A DNA stretch of 64,000 bases from assembly GCA_017470145.1 (NCBI GenBank), contig JAFUFB010000004.1, positions 1-64,000 of the forward strand. Direction: 5' to 3'. Below, piece by piece: positions 1-8,783 of this stretch. This stretch comes from Clostridia bacterium. GTDB lineage: Bacteria > Bacillota > Clostridia > Christensenellales > Aristaeellaceae. The notes under the pieces are model-generated. The model was not told the origin of the DNA and did not search any database. It saw only the letters and a program-made list of their open reading frames with translations. Position 1 is the stretch's first letter. Every line of letters starts with the position of its first letter. The translations under genes were made by a program, and so were the position numbers.

Positions 1-2
1 GG

Positions 3-1298
3 CTTTCCATTCTGACAAAATACAACATGGGCGGTATCCTGGCGGACGACATGGGCCTGGGCAAGACCATCCAGGTCATCGCCCTGCTGAAAAGCGACCG
101 CAGCCGGAAGCCCAGCCTGGTGGTTTGCCCCAAGAGCCTGATTTTCAACTGGCTGAGCGAGTTCGCCCGATTCGACGGCACCATGAAGGTGGCGGCCATC
201 TATGGGCCGGACAGTCGGCGCAGCGAGATCATCGCCGGCATCGACGGCAAGGAGCGGGCGGTGTACATCACCTCCTATGACTCCCTGCGGAACGACATTA
301 CCAAATACACCGGGGAATTCAATTACGTCATTCTGGACGAGGCGCAATACATCAAGAATGTCAACGCCCAGAAGACCAAATCCGTCAAGGAACTGAAGGC
401 CAGCCATCGCTTCGCCCTGACAGGCACGCCCATCGAGAACAGCGTCATCGACCTGTGGAGCATTTTCGACTTCATCATGCCGGGATACTTCGAGGAGCTG
501 AGCAAATTCCAGGACACGGAGCACGCAGCCATCGCCCGGAAGGCGGGGCCCTTCATCCTGCGGCGGGTAAAGGAGGATGTGCTGGAGGATCTGCCCGCCA
601 AATACGAGCGGATCCTCTCCACGGACATGAGCGACGGCCAGCGGAAGCTATACGACGCCATGCGCCAGGAAGCCCGGAAGGCCCTGGAGGAGGGCGGCAA
701 GGCCTTTGACCTGCTGCCCTATCTGACGCGGCTGCGGCAGGTGTGCGTGGATCCGGGCATGTTCGCGGAGGGATACCAGGGCGGCAGCGGAAAAATGGAG
801 ATGCTGAAGACCCTGATTCCCGAATATCTGGAGAACCACCACCGGATTCTGATTTTCTCCCAGTTCGTGAAGGCGTTGGAGGGGGTGCGGGAGATGCTGA
901 ACCGGCAGGGGATCCCCACCTATTTCCTCAGCGGCGCCACCCCGGCCAAGGACCGGGTGGAAATGATGGATTCCTTCAATAACGGCAGCGGCACGGACGT
1001 CTTCCTGATTTCCCTGAAGGCTGGGGGCACGGGACTGAACCTGACGGGGGCGGACACGGTGATTCATCTGGACCCCTGGTGGAACGTGGCGGCGGAGAAC
1101 CAGGCCTCGGACCGGACCCATCGCATCGGGCAGACCCGCAATGTGGAGGTGATCAAGCTGATCGCCGGGGAGAGCATTGAGCAGCGGGTGGTGGAGCTGC
1201 AGGATATGAAGAAAGAGGTTATCAAGCAGGTGATTTCGGACGACGATGGATCCGTCACCAGCGCCAGCTTGGAGGATATTGCTTTCGTATTGGATTGA
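3..1298 (+). CDS. SNF2/SWI2-family DEAD-like helicase, C-terminal part (5' end outside window)
   Basis: The frame is open to the left edge of the window, so only the ATPase core and the C-terminus are seen. SNF2 motifs appear in order: I (DMGLGKT), II (DEAQ), III (ALTGTPIENS), IV (ILIFSQF), V (LKAGGTGLNLTGAD) and VI (RTHRIGQT). The DEAQ box and HRIGQT motif are typical of bacterial SNF2 proteins (the RapA/HepA-like and SWIM-domain group), which use ATP to move along double-stranded DNA. The missing N-terminus would normally carry a SWIM zinc finger and a DUF3670-like region; that is family knowledge, not seen here. The protein ends with IAFVLD and is followed by two GC hairpins. The ATPase identity is secure; the cellular role is unknown. 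Confidence 0.93.
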   Translation, partial: LSILTKYNMGGILADDMGLGKTIQVIALLKSDRSRKPSLVVCPKSLIFNWLSEFARFDGTMKVAAIYGPDSRRSEIIAGIDGKERAVYITSYDSLRNDITKYTGEFNYVILDEAQYIKNVNAQKTKSVKELKASHRFALTGTPIENSVIDLWSIFDFIMPGYFEELSKFQDTEHAAIARKAGPFILRRVKEDVLEDLPAKYERILSTDMSDGQRKLYDAMRQEARKALEEGGKAFDLLPYLTRLRQVCVDPGMFAEGYQGGSGKMEMLKTLIPEYLENHHRILIFSQFVKALEGVREMLNRQGIPTYFLSGATPAKDRVEMMDSFNNGSGTDVFLISLKAGGTGLNLTGADTVIHLDPWWNVAAENQASDRTHRIGQTRNVEVIKLIAGESIEQRVVELQDMKKEVIKQVISDDDGSVTSASLEDIAFVLD

Positions 1299-1350
1299 TG
1301 GGTTTCTATTCCCCCTGCTTTGCGGGAGAAAGCTATTCAGGATTTTTATC

Positions 1351-1415
1351 AGCGCCCCGCTCCGCGGGGCGCTTTGGTCGGGATTTCTTTCTGCACCCCC
1401 GCTCCGCGGGGGTGC
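1351..1415. repeat. pair of GC-rich perfect hairpins after the helicase
   Basis: Two perfect inverted repeats lie 19 bp apart. The first has arms at 1351-1360 and 1364-1373, the second at 1393-1402 and 1406-1415. Each has a 10-bp stem and a TCC loop, and they share the core CCGCTCCGCGG. The T tracts after the stems are weak. They may terminate transcription of the helicase or be copies of a dispersed REP-like element. The stems are seen directly; the function is inferred. Confidence 0.7.
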
Positions 1416-1449
1416 TTCTGCGGTTTTCCGAACTTTTTTTCAGAAAGAC

Positions 1450-1486
1450 TTCAAATTTAAGGCAAAACAAGGTATAATCCTTGTTT
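1450..1486 (+). promoter_or_regulatory. deoC promoter with a palindrome flanking the -10 box
   Basis: A -35-like TTCAAA at 1450-1455 is followed after 17 bp by a perfect TATAAT at 1473-1478. The -10 box is flanked by a perfect inverted repeat, AAACAAGG at 1465-1472 and CCTTGTTT at 1479-1486. A regulator bound there would block RNA polymerase. The deoC start lies about 50 bp downstream. Confidence 0.6.
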
Positions 1487-1536
1487 GTATTTCCTGAGTA
1501 TTTTTGCGCGCTTTCGCGCTGGAAGGAGACTTGACT

Positions 1537-2229
1537 ATGGCGCTGACCCCGAAGGACATCGCTTCCATGCTGGATCATTCAACCCTGCAGCCCTGGCTGA
1601 CGGAGGAGGACATTCGCCGCGGGTGCGAAATCGCCCTGAAATATGGCACGGCCAGCGTCTGTGCCCGGCCCTGCGATGTGCCGATATTGGCCGAGATGCT
1701 GGAGGGCAGCGAGGTCAAGGTTTGCACGGTGATCGGCTTCCCCCATGGGGCCCACGAGACGGCCATCAAGCTGGCGGAGGCGCAGCTGGCCCTGGCGGAG
1801 GGATGCGAGGAGCTGGACATGGTCATCAACATCGGCAAGCTGAAGGCCGGGGACTATGACTACGTGGGGAACGAGATTCGCATTATCGCCAACGCGGCTC
1901 ACGAGGCGGGCGCCATCGTGAAGGTGATTCTGGAAACCTGCTATCTGACGGAGGAGGAGAAGGTCACCGCCTGCCATCTGAGCGAGCAGGCGGGGGCGGA
2001 CTTCGTCAAAACCAGCACAGGGTACGGCTCCGCCGGATGCGCGATTGAGGATCTGAAGCTGATGCGGGCCAATGTTTCCGCCAAGGTGCGGGTGAAGGGT
2101 TCCGGCGGGATCCGGGATCTGGATACGGTGCTGGCGGCGCGGGAGGCTGGGGCTTCCCGCTGCGGCGTTAGCGCGACGGAGAAGATTATGGCGGAGGCGG
2201 AAGAGAGATATAAAGCTGGCAAGCTTTAA
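1537..2229 (+). CDS. deoC: deoxyribose-phosphate aldolase
   Basis: This class I aldolase interconverts 2-deoxyribose 5-phosphate with glyceraldehyde 3-phosphate and acetaldehyde in cytosolic deoxynucleoside catabolism. The start ATG (MALTPKDIA) follows GGAAGGAG at a good distance; an upstream in-frame ATG at 1504 lacks such a site. Family signatures are present: LDHSTLQP near the N-terminus, the ILETCYL strand, FVKTSTGYG with the Schiff-base lysine, and the phosphate-binding GSGGIRD. The length of 230 aa is normal. It stands alone, without other deo genes, and has its own promoter carrying a candidate operator. Confidence 0.96.
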   Translation: MALTPKDIASMLDHSTLQPWLTEEDIRRGCEIALKYGTASVCARPCDVPILAEMLEGSEVKVCTVIGFPHGAHETAIKLAEAQLALAEGCEELDMVINIGKLKAGDYDYVGNEIRIIANAAHEAGAIVKVILETCYLTEEEKVTACHLSEQAGADFVKTSTGYGSAGCAIEDLKLMRANVSAKVRVKGSGGIRDLDTVLAAREAGASRCGVSATEKIMAEAEERYKAGKL

Positions 2230-2244
2230 TTGCTGCGGGCGGGT

Positions 2245-2400
2245 GCCCTCTTCCCCTGCACCCCTTTTGCCCGGGGCTGCCGCCCGTTTTTCGCTCCGAA
2301 CTGTCCACTGGACAGTTGCTTAATGGAGCGAAAAACCCCGTGCGCGGGGGACGGGGGATAGTTAGTTATGGGGGCTCCGCCCCCATGCCCCTGCTGGGGA
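2245..2400. repeat. dispersed intergenic palindromic repeat, copy 1 (long form)
   Basis: A C-rich half (2245-2280) is followed by a nested hairpin, with arms built on TTTTTCGCTCC / GGAGCGAAAAA enclosing AACTGTCC / GGACAGTT. A G-rich half and a hairpin GGGGGC TCC GCCCCC close the element. The same order and nearly the same bases occur at 8784-8945. Shorter versions without the nested hairpin lie at 5628-5722 and 12858-12958. It sits just after deoC in the long gap before ileS. No T-box leader motif was found in this gap. Confidence 0.8.
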
Positions 2401-2502
2401 AACGTTTAGCGAAGAAAGAAAGCTTTCCCAGCGATGAATGTTGCGAGGGGAAACGCATTTTGCGAATAGAGTCAGTTATGGATGATAAGGAGCGTGATTG
2501 CG

Positions 2503-5500
2503 ATGTACAATAAAGTTTCGACGGACATGAATTTTGTGGCCCGGGAGCAGGAGGTTACCAAGTTTTGGAAGGAGAAGGACATCATCCGGAAGTCCTTCCA
2601 TCTGCGGGATGGGAATCCCCAGTTCACCTTCTTTGACGGGCCGCCCACGGCCAACGGCAAGCCCCACATCGGACACATCGAGACCCGGGTCATCAAGGAT
2701 CTGTTCCCCCGGTTCCAGACCATGAAGGGCAAGAGCGCCCTGCGCATCGCCGGATGGGATACCCATGGCCTGCCGGTAGAGCTGGAGGTGGAGAAGACCC
2801 TGGGCCTGGACGGCAAGCCTCAGATCGAGGAATACGGCATCGAACCCTTCATCGCGGAATGCAAGAAGAGCGTGTGGAAATATCTGCACGAATGGGAGAA
2901 GATGTCCGACCAGGTGGCCTATTGGGCGGACATGGAGCATCCCTACATCACCTATGAAAACAACTACATCGAGAGCGAATGGTGGAGCCTGAAGCAGATC
3001 TGGGAGAAGGGGCTGCTGTATCAGGGCCACAAGATCGTGCCCTACTGCCCCCGCTGCGGCACGGCCCTGTCCTCCCACGAGGTGGCTCAGGGATACAAGA
3101 ACGTAAAGGAGGTCTCCGCCTACGTGCGCTTCCCGGTGAAGGGGGAGAAGGATACGTATCTGCTGGCCTGGACCACCACGCCCTGGACGCTGCCCAGCAA
3201 TCTGGCCCTGTGCGTCAATCCCACGGACACCTATTGCAAATTCACCGTAGAGGGCCAAACCTACATCATGGCCAAGGCCCTGGTGGAACGGGTGTTCGAG
3301 GACAAGGAAGTCCAGATGCTGGATGAATTCCCTGGGGAGAGCCTGCGGGGCATGGAATATGAACCCCTGTACCGCTTCCAGGAGCCGGATAAAAAGGCCT
3401 GGTTCGTGGTGTGCGACAACTACGTCACCATGGAGGACGGCACGGGCATCGTGCATATCGCCCCGGCCTACGGCGAGGACGACAACCGGGTGTGCCGGGA
3501 GAACGGCCTGCCCTTCGTCAACCTGGTGGACACCCAGGGTAAATTTGTGGAAGGTACCACCTGGGCCGGCAAGTTCGTCAAGGAGGCGGACCCGCTGATC
3601 CTGCAGGACCTGAAGGAGAAGGGGCTGCTGTTTGCCGGCGTGCCCTTCGCCCATGATTATCCCTTCTGCTGGCGGTGCGACACGCCCCTGCTGTACTACG
3701 CCCGGCCCACCTGGTTCATCAAGATGACCGCGGTGCGGGACAACCTGGTGCGCAACAACCGGACGGTGAACTGGCTGCCGGACAACATCAAGGAAGGCCG
3801 GATGGGCAACTTCCTGGAGAACGTCATCGACTGGGGCCTGAGCCGGGAGCGGTACTGGGGAACGCCCCTGCCCGTGTGGAAGTGCGACTGCGGCCATATG
3901 CACGTCATCGGCAGCCGGGCGGAGCTGCGGGAGATGGCGGTGCAGGATCCCGGAGAGGATATCGAGCTGCATCGCCCCTTCATCGACGCGGTGACCCTGC
4001 GCTGCCCGGAATGCGGCGGCGAGATGCACCGGGTGAAGGAGGTTATCGACTGCTGGTACGACTCCGGCAGCATGCCCTTCGCCCAGTGGCACTATCCCTT
4101 CGAACACAAGGAAGAATTCGAATCCCACTTCCCGGCGGATTTCATCAGCGAAGCCGTGGACCAGACCCGGGGCTGGTTCTATACCCTGGAGGCTATCAGC
4201 ACCGTGCTGTTTGACCGGGCGCCCTTCAAGAACTGCATCGTCATGGGCCATGTGCAGGACGCGGAAGGCCGGAAGATGTCCAAGCATCTGGGCAACGTGG
4301 TGGATCCCTTCGCCATGCTGGATAAGTTCGGCGCGGACGCGCTGCGGTGGTATTTCTGCACCACCTCCGCCCCCTGGCTGCCCAAGCGGTTCTCGGAGGA
4401 GGCTGTGCAGGAGGGCATCCGGAAATTCCTGGCCACGCTGCAGAACACCTATGGCTTCTTCACCATGTACGCCCAGATCGACGGCTTCGACCCTCTGGCC
4501 CATCCCCTGGACAAGGTGGAGCTGACCCTGATGGACAAATGGATCCTGAGCCGGCTGAACAGCCTCATCGCCCGGGTGGACGATGATCTGAGCAATTACC
4601 GGGTGACGGAGCCCGCCAACGCCATCGCCGCCTTCGTGGACGACCTGAGCAACTGGTACGTCCGCCGGGGCCGGGAACGGTTCTGGGGCAAGGGCATGGC
4701 CGGCGAGAAGGAAGCGGCCTTTGCCACCCTGTACCATGTGCTGGTGACCCTGGCGAAGGTCAGCGCGCCCTTCATCCCCTTCCTGAGCGAGGAGATCTAT
4801 CAGAACCTGGTGGTGAACAACATCCCCGGCGCGCCGGAGAGCGTACATCTGTGCGATTTCCCGGTGGCGGATCCGGCCATGATCGACGCGGACATGGAAA
4901 AGCAGATGGCGGCCCTGCGGGAAGTGATCCAGCTGGGGCTGGCCTGCCGGAACGCGGCGAACCTGAAGGTGCGCCAGCCGCTGCAAAACCTGTACGTCAA
5001 GGGCGCGGCCTTCGACGAGACCTATCAGGCCCTGTGCGAGGACGAGCTGAACGTAAAGCAGGTCATCTTTACCGAGGACGCCCGGGCCTTTACCACCTAT
5101 CAGCTGAAGCCGCAGATGCGGACCCTGGGGCCGAAATACGGCAAGCTGCTGGGGAAGATCGGCCAGCATCTGGCCACCTTGGACGGCAACGACGTGGTGG
5201 ACGCCTTTGACCGGGGCGAGGAGGTTTCCTTCGACATCGAAGGCACTACCGTGACCCTGGGGAAGGATGATGTACTGACCTCCCCGGCCCAGAAGCCGGG
5301 CTTCACCGCCCTGGAGGATCACGGAGTGACGGTGGTGCTGGACACCAACCTGAATGAGGAACTGATCCGGGAGGGATACGCCCGGGAGGTAATCTCCAAG
5401 GTGCAGACCATGCGGAAGGAAGCGGGCTTCGAGGTGACGGACCGGATCGAGATTGCCTTCGCCGCGGACGACACCCTGGCGGAAGCCATCGCCCAGAGCG

Positions 5501-5625
5501 CAGAGATGATCCAGAAGGGCACCCTGGCGGTGACCCTGGAGCGGAAGGACGGCGCAGGGTACGAGGCTTGCAAGGAATGGGATATAAATGGTCGCAAGGC
5601 GATCTTGGCGATTCGGAAAGCATAA
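2503..5625 (+). CDS. ileS: isoleucyl-tRNA synthetase, long eukaryote-like type (IleS2 class)
   Basis: This class I synthetase charges tRNA-Ile with isoleucine in the cytosol. The start at 2503 (MYNKVSTDMNF) follows AAGGAG; an in-frame ATG at 2482 overlaps that site and is less likely. It carries the HIGH signature in NGKPHIGH, the KMSKHLGN loop, a CP1 editing domain and internal cysteine pairs (CPRCG near 190, CPECGG near 510). Its 1040 aa and the form PPTANGKPHIGH match the long, eukaryote-like bacterial group rather than the usual 920-930 aa enzyme with a C-terminal zinc finger. That group is known to include mupirocin-insensitive enzymes, but no resistance can be read from sequence alone. 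It appears to be the only ileS in the window. Confidence 0.96.
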   Translation: MYNKVSTDMNFVAREQEVTKFWKEKDIIRKSFHLRDGNPQFTFFDGPPTANGKPHIGHIETRVIKDLFPRFQTMKGKSALRIAGWDTHGLPVELEVEKTLGLDGKPQIEEYGIEPFIAECKKSVWKYLHEWEKMSDQVAYWADMEHPYITYENNYIESEWWSLKQIWEKGLLYQGHKIVPYCPRCGTALSSHEVAQGYKNVKEVSAYVRFPVKGEKDTYLLAWTTTPWTLPSNLALCVNPTDTYCKFTVEGQTYIMAKALVERVFEDKEVQMLDEFPGESLRGMEYEPLYRFQEPDKKAWFVVCDNYVTMEDGTGIVHIAPAYGEDDNRVCRENGLPFVNLVDTQGKFVEGTTWAGKFVKEADPLILQDLKEKGLLFAGVPFAHDYPFCWRCDTPLLYYARPTWFIKMTAVRDNLVRNNRTVNWLPDNIKEGRMGNFLENVIDWGLSRERYWGTPLPVWKCDCGHMHVIGSRAELREMAVQDPGEDIELHRPFIDAVTLRCPECGGEMHRVKEVIDCWYDSGSMPFAQWHYPFEHKEEFESHFPADFISEAVDQTRGWFYTLEAISTVLFDRAPFKNCIVMGHVQDAEGRKMSKHLGNVVDPFAMLDKFGADALRWYFCTTSAPWLPKRFSEEAVQEGIRKFLATLQNTYGFFTMYAQIDGFDPLAHPLDKVELTLMDKWILSRLNSLIARVDDDLSNYRVTEPANAIAAFVDDLSNWYVRRGRERFWGKGMAGEKEAAFATLYHVLVTLAKVSAPFIPFLSEEIYQNLVVNNIPGAPESVHLCDFPVADPAMIDADMEKQMAALREVIQLGLACRNAANLKVRQPLQNLYVKGAAFDETYQALCEDELNVKQVIFTEDARAFTTYQLKPQMRTLGPKYGKLLGKIGQHLATLDGNDVVDAFDRGEEVSFDIEGTTVTLGKDDVLTSPAQKPGFTALEDHGVTVVLDTNLNEELIREGYAREVISKVQTMRKEAGFEVTDRIEIAFAADDTLAEAIAQSAEMIQKGTLAVTLERKDGAGYEACKEWDINGRKAILAIRKA

Positions 5626-5627
5626 AG

Positions 5628-5722
5628 GGGAGGGCCCCTCTTCCCCTACACCCCTTCCCCCGCGCGGCGGGGGACGGGGAATATTTTGGGTTGGGGCTTC
5701 GCCCCAACTGCCCTTTGGGGGT
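5628..5722. repeat. dispersed intergenic palindromic repeat, copy 2 (short form)
   Basis: This element directly follows the ileS stop codon. It has a C-rich left half, the central hairpin CCCCCGC GCG GCGGGGG, a G-rich stretch ending in TTTTGGGTTGGGG, and a second hairpin TTGGGGC TTC GCCCCAA. The last part is nearly identical to the same part of the copy at 8784-8945. The nested hairpin found in the long copies is absent. Confidence 0.8.
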
Positions 5723-5793
5723 CCGAAAGCAGAGGCGCGGACTCCTTCGGAGAACGCAGCTTTGCGGGAGAACAGGCGACATAAAGGTTAAGC

Positions 5794-7116
5794 ATGAAAT
5801 TTACATTGATTGGGCAGGACATCGCGATGCTCCTGCCCACCCTTTTAACCGACCTTCTTTTCGCCGGGAAGGAGCGGGAGGCGGAGATCGTCCTGGAGGA
5901 AAAGAATCCGGCCATGGCGGAGCTGCTGACCGGATACGGCGAAGCGATTTTGAAGAAGGCAAAGCTGGGCGGGCGAATTTCCGCCAACGGGGATCGGGAG
6001 GAGGCCCTGCGAGGGGCGGACTGCGTGGTTTACGCGGGAGACCCCCAGGCGGCCAGCCGCTTCTTTATGGACCGGGCGGCGCTGGAGAGCGGCAACGAGC
6101 AGGATCCGGAGGATCCGGGGCTGACGGACCAGGCCCGGGTCAACGGCGGCATCGAGGGCCTGCTGCATACTCTGCGGGCGGGCCAGGCAGTGTTGGAGTT
6201 ATGCGACGCCATGGAGGAGGCCTGCCCAGAAACCCTGGTGATCAACCTGGGGCAGCCCATCGCCCGGACGACGGAGATCTTCCTGCGCCGGGGGTTCCGG
6301 TGTTACGGCATCGGCCGGACGCCCCTGAAGGGGGCCAACGGGCTGGACACCCTGACCCGTCGGCTGCAGGCGAAGGAAAGCGACCTGGACTGGGAGATTG
6401 CGGGACTACCGGGGTTCAGCTTCCTGATGAAATTAGTGGACCGGGAAAGCGGCAAGGACTGGCTGCCCCGGCTGAAGAAGGCGGCGCGGGAAAACGAGCT
6501 GGGCCAGCTGACCAAGCGGTGGCTGGACTGGTGGGACGCCATCGCCGTCGGGGATGTGACGGACCATGCGGAGTTCCTGCCGGCCCAGCCGGACTATATT
6601 CCGGAGGAAAAGCCGGAATTCGGCGAGACGGTGGAAAAGCGCAAGGAGCGCATCCTGTACATGAACACGGTACGGGACCAGGGGGCGGACGCCACGGAAG
6701 GGGCTATGGCCCAGCTGCTGCTGCTGTCCCGGGTGCCGCCGGTGCGGCCCATGCGGGTGGCGCTGGCCCTGCTGCGGGGAGAGGACGCGATTCTGCCTGC
6801 GGTGGCTCATCGGAACGGGGGAGACATGCCCCAGCTGCCGCCGGAAGCCATGGTGGAAACCTCCTTGCGGGTTCAAACAGGGGAGATGGTTCCCCAGGGA
6901 TACCGGGTGACCCCGGCCCTGGCGGAAGTCATGGCGGAGATTGACGAAGCCAACCGGCTGGCGGCCCGGGCGGCCATGGGGGACCGGGAGGCCCTGCGGG
7001 AGTGCGTGGAGATGGATCCGGCGCTGAGCGGGCTGGATCGGCTGTATTGCATGGATGTGGTGAATCATCTGATTGACATGCATCTGGATATGCTGCCGTT
7101 GTTTGCGGAGGAATAA
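5794..7116 (+). CDS. divergent glycoside hydrolase family 4-like protein, probably catalytically altered
   Basis: The 440-aa protein follows the GH4 layout: an N-terminal Rossmann-like strand, then NLGQPIARTTE near 151-161, CYGIG at 170-174, GLPGFSF at 204-210, and a C-terminal part resembling the GH4 motif for NAD and sugar contact (NGGDMPQLPPEAMVE). Classic GH4 enzymes use NAD and a divalent metal held by the Cys of a Cys-His type motif and by the His of a GLNH motif. Here Cys170 is kept, but the next residue is Tyr and the GLNH histidine is replaced by the G of GLPG. The glycine-rich NAD loop is also unusual (IGQDIA). It may be a degenerate or repurposed paralogue. No sugar transporter lies nearby. 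Confidence 0.7.
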   Translation: MKFTLIGQDIAMLLPTLLTDLLFAGKEREAEIVLEEKNPAMAELLTGYGEAILKKAKLGGRISANGDREEALRGADCVVYAGDPQAASRFFMDRAALESGNEQDPEDPGLTDQARVNGGIEGLLHTLRAGQAVLELCDAMEEACPETLVINLGQPIARTTEIFLRRGFRCYGIGRTPLKGANGLDTLTRRLQAKESDLDWEIAGLPGFSFLMKLVDRESGKDWLPRLKKAARENELGQLTKRWLDWWDAIAVGDVTDHAEFLPAQPDYIPEEKPEFGETVEKRKERILYMNTVRDQGADATEGAMAQLLLLSRVPPVRPMRVALALLRGEDAILPAVAHRNGGDMPQLPPEAMVETSLRVQTGEMVPQGYRVTPALAEVMAEIDEANRLAARAAMGDREALRECVEMDPALSGLDRLYCMDVVNHLIDMHLDMLPLFAEE

Positions 7117-7129
7117 GAAAGGTCAAAGC

Positions 7130-7999
7130 ATGTTTTTATGTGATTCCTGGAAGGATTATGAGGTGCTGGACACCGGGGATGGGGAGAAGCTGGAGCGCTG
7201 GGGAGAAGTCATTCTTCGGCGGCCGGACCCCCAGACCATCTGGCCCAAGGCGGAGCCTGCCCTGTGGCAGAAGGCGGACGCCATCTATCACCGCAGCGAA
7301 AAGGGCGGCGGGCAATGGGAATTCCGCCGGAGCCTGCCGGAAAGATGGACGGTGAGCCATGAGGGACTGCGATTCTATGTTCGGCCCACGGGCTTCAAGC
7401 ATACGGGGTTGTTTCCGGAGCAGGGGGCCAACTGGCAATGGATGGCGAAGCTGATCCGGGAGAGCGGAAGGCAGGAGATCCGGGTGCTGAACCTGTTCGG
7501 ATACACCGGCGGAGCCACCCTGGCCTGCGCGGCGGCGGGGGCCCATGTGACCCATGTGGACGCGGCCAAGGGCATGGTGCAATGGGCGAAGGAAAACCGG
7601 GAGCTGTCCCGGCTGCCGGAGACCAGCTGCCGATGGATCGTGGAGGACGCGCTGCGGTTTGTGCAACGGGAGATTCGCCGGGGAAATCATTACGATGGCA
7701 TCCTGATGGATCCCCCCAGCTATGGCCGGGGGCCCTCCGGCGAGGTATGGAAGCTGGAAAACGAGCTATACAACCTGGTGGAGACCAGCAGCCAGGCCCT
7801 GAGTCCGAACCCCCTGTTCTTCCTCATCAACAGCTACACCACGGGCTTCCAGGCCAGCGTGTTGAGCAACATGATGGAAAAATGCGTACGGAGCTGCTTC
7901 GGCGGAACCATTGACAGCCAGGAGCTGTGCCTGCCGGTGACTACCGGCGGGGTGCTGCCCTGCGGCGCCAGCGGGCGGTGGAGGTATGGCGATGCCTGA
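7130..7999 (+). CDS. class I SAM-dependent rRNA methyltransferase, RlmI/RlmK-like
   Basis: The start at 7130 (MFLCDSWKDYEVL) lies 14 bp after the previous stop. The SAM-binding motif I is VLNLFGYTGG, followed by the acidic end of strand 2 (THVDAAKGM) and the catalytic motif MDPPSYGRG. This order matches the RlmI/RlmK family, which methylates 23S rRNA. The usual N-terminal PUA domain is not evident, so the exact target is uncertain. The 3' end overlaps the RluA gene by 14 bp, which fits a joint role in rRNA modification and translational coupling. Confidence 0.85.
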   Translation: MFLCDSWKDYEVLDTGDGEKLERWGEVILRRPDPQTIWPKAEPALWQKADAIYHRSEKGGGQWEFRRSLPERWTVSHEGLRFYVRPTGFKHTGLFPEQGANWQWMAKLIRESGRQEIRVLNLFGYTGGATLACAAAGAHVTHVDAAKGMVQWAKENRELSRLPETSCRWIVEDALRFVQREIRRGNHYDGILMDPPSYGRGPSGEVWKLENELYNLVETSSQALSPNPLFFLINSYTTGFQASVLSNMMEKCVRSCFGGTIDSQELCLPVTTGGVLPCGASGRWRYGDA

Positions 8000-8783
8000 C
8001 GTGCTGTACGAAGACAATCATGTGCTGGTGGCCGTGAAGCCCCCCAACATGCTGTCCCAGGCGGATGACACCAAGGATACGGACATCCTGACCCTGCTGA
8101 AGGAATACATCCGGGAGGAATACAACAAGCCGGGAAATGTGTATCTGGGATTGGTGCACCGGTTGGATCGGCCCGTGGGCGGGCTGATGGTTTTCGCCCG
8201 GACCAGCAAGGCTGCGGCCCGGCTGTCCGAGCAGATGCGCCAGCACGAGATGGGCCGGGAATATCTTTGCATCGCCGTAGGGGAGATGGAGGATACCTTC
8301 ACCCTGACGGATTATCTGTGGAAGGATCCGATTCAGAACAAGGTGGCGGTCTGCGAGGCGGACCAGAAGGGCAGCCAGCTGGCGGTGTTGAATGGAAGAT
8401 GCCTGGCTCGGCGGGAGGGCACCAGCCTATGCGCCATTCGCCTGGAGACCGGGCGGAAGCACCAGATTCGGGCCCAGATGAGCCACGCGGGGGCGCCCCT
8501 GTGGGGGGATAACAAATACGGCGGGGGGATCCGCGGGCAGCAGATCGCCCTGTGGGGGTATAAGCTGAGCTTTGTGCACCCCACCACGCGGAAGGTGATG
8601 CGGTTTTTCTCCATGCCGGAGGGAAGCGCATGGAGCTTGTATGGGGATCTGCTGGTGGTGCCGGAGGATACGGAGGAGCCGGAGAAGCCTCATGAGATTC
8701 ATCTGCGGGATCAGGTGATTATGAGTATGAAGGGGTATAATGGGAAGCTTTATCTTCAAGAGGATGAAGCTTCAGCGGAGTAG
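7986..8783 (+). CDS. RluA-family pseudouridine synthase
   Basis: The protein isomerises specific uridines in rRNA or tRNA to pseudouridine. The signature HRLDRPVGG contains the catalytic aspartate, and the second conserved block reads ETGRKHQIRAQM. At 265 aa it has no N-terminal S4 domain and starts directly with VLYEDNHVLVAVKPP, as in the shorter RluA-type enzymes. It begins inside the upstream methyltransferase gene, so the two are probably translated together. The substrate position cannot be assigned from sequence. Confidence 0.9.
   Translation: MAMPDVLYEDNHVLVAVKPPNMLSQADDTKDTDILTLLKEYIREEYNKPGNVYLGLVHRLDRPVGGLMVFARTSKAAARLSEQMRQHEMGREYLCIAVGEMEDTFTLTDYLWKDPIQNKVAVCEADQKGSQLAVLNGRCLARREGTSLCAIRLETGRKHQIRAQMSHAGAPLWGDNKYGGGIRGQQIALWGYKLSFVHPTTRKVMRFFSMPEGSAWSLYGDLLVVPEDTEEPEKPHEIHLRDQVIMSMKGYNGKLYLQEDEASAE

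Noticed and set aside
2230-2502. A T-box riboswitch upstream of ileS
   Set aside because: The conserved T-box sequence and the antiterminator bulge were not found. The gap is occupied by the dispersed repeat.
2476-5322. A 948-codon open frame on the - strand opposite ileS
   Set aside because: It is rich in His, Gln, Pro and Gly, has no ribosome binding site or domain, and mirrors the GC-rich codons of ileS. It is a shadow of the real gene.
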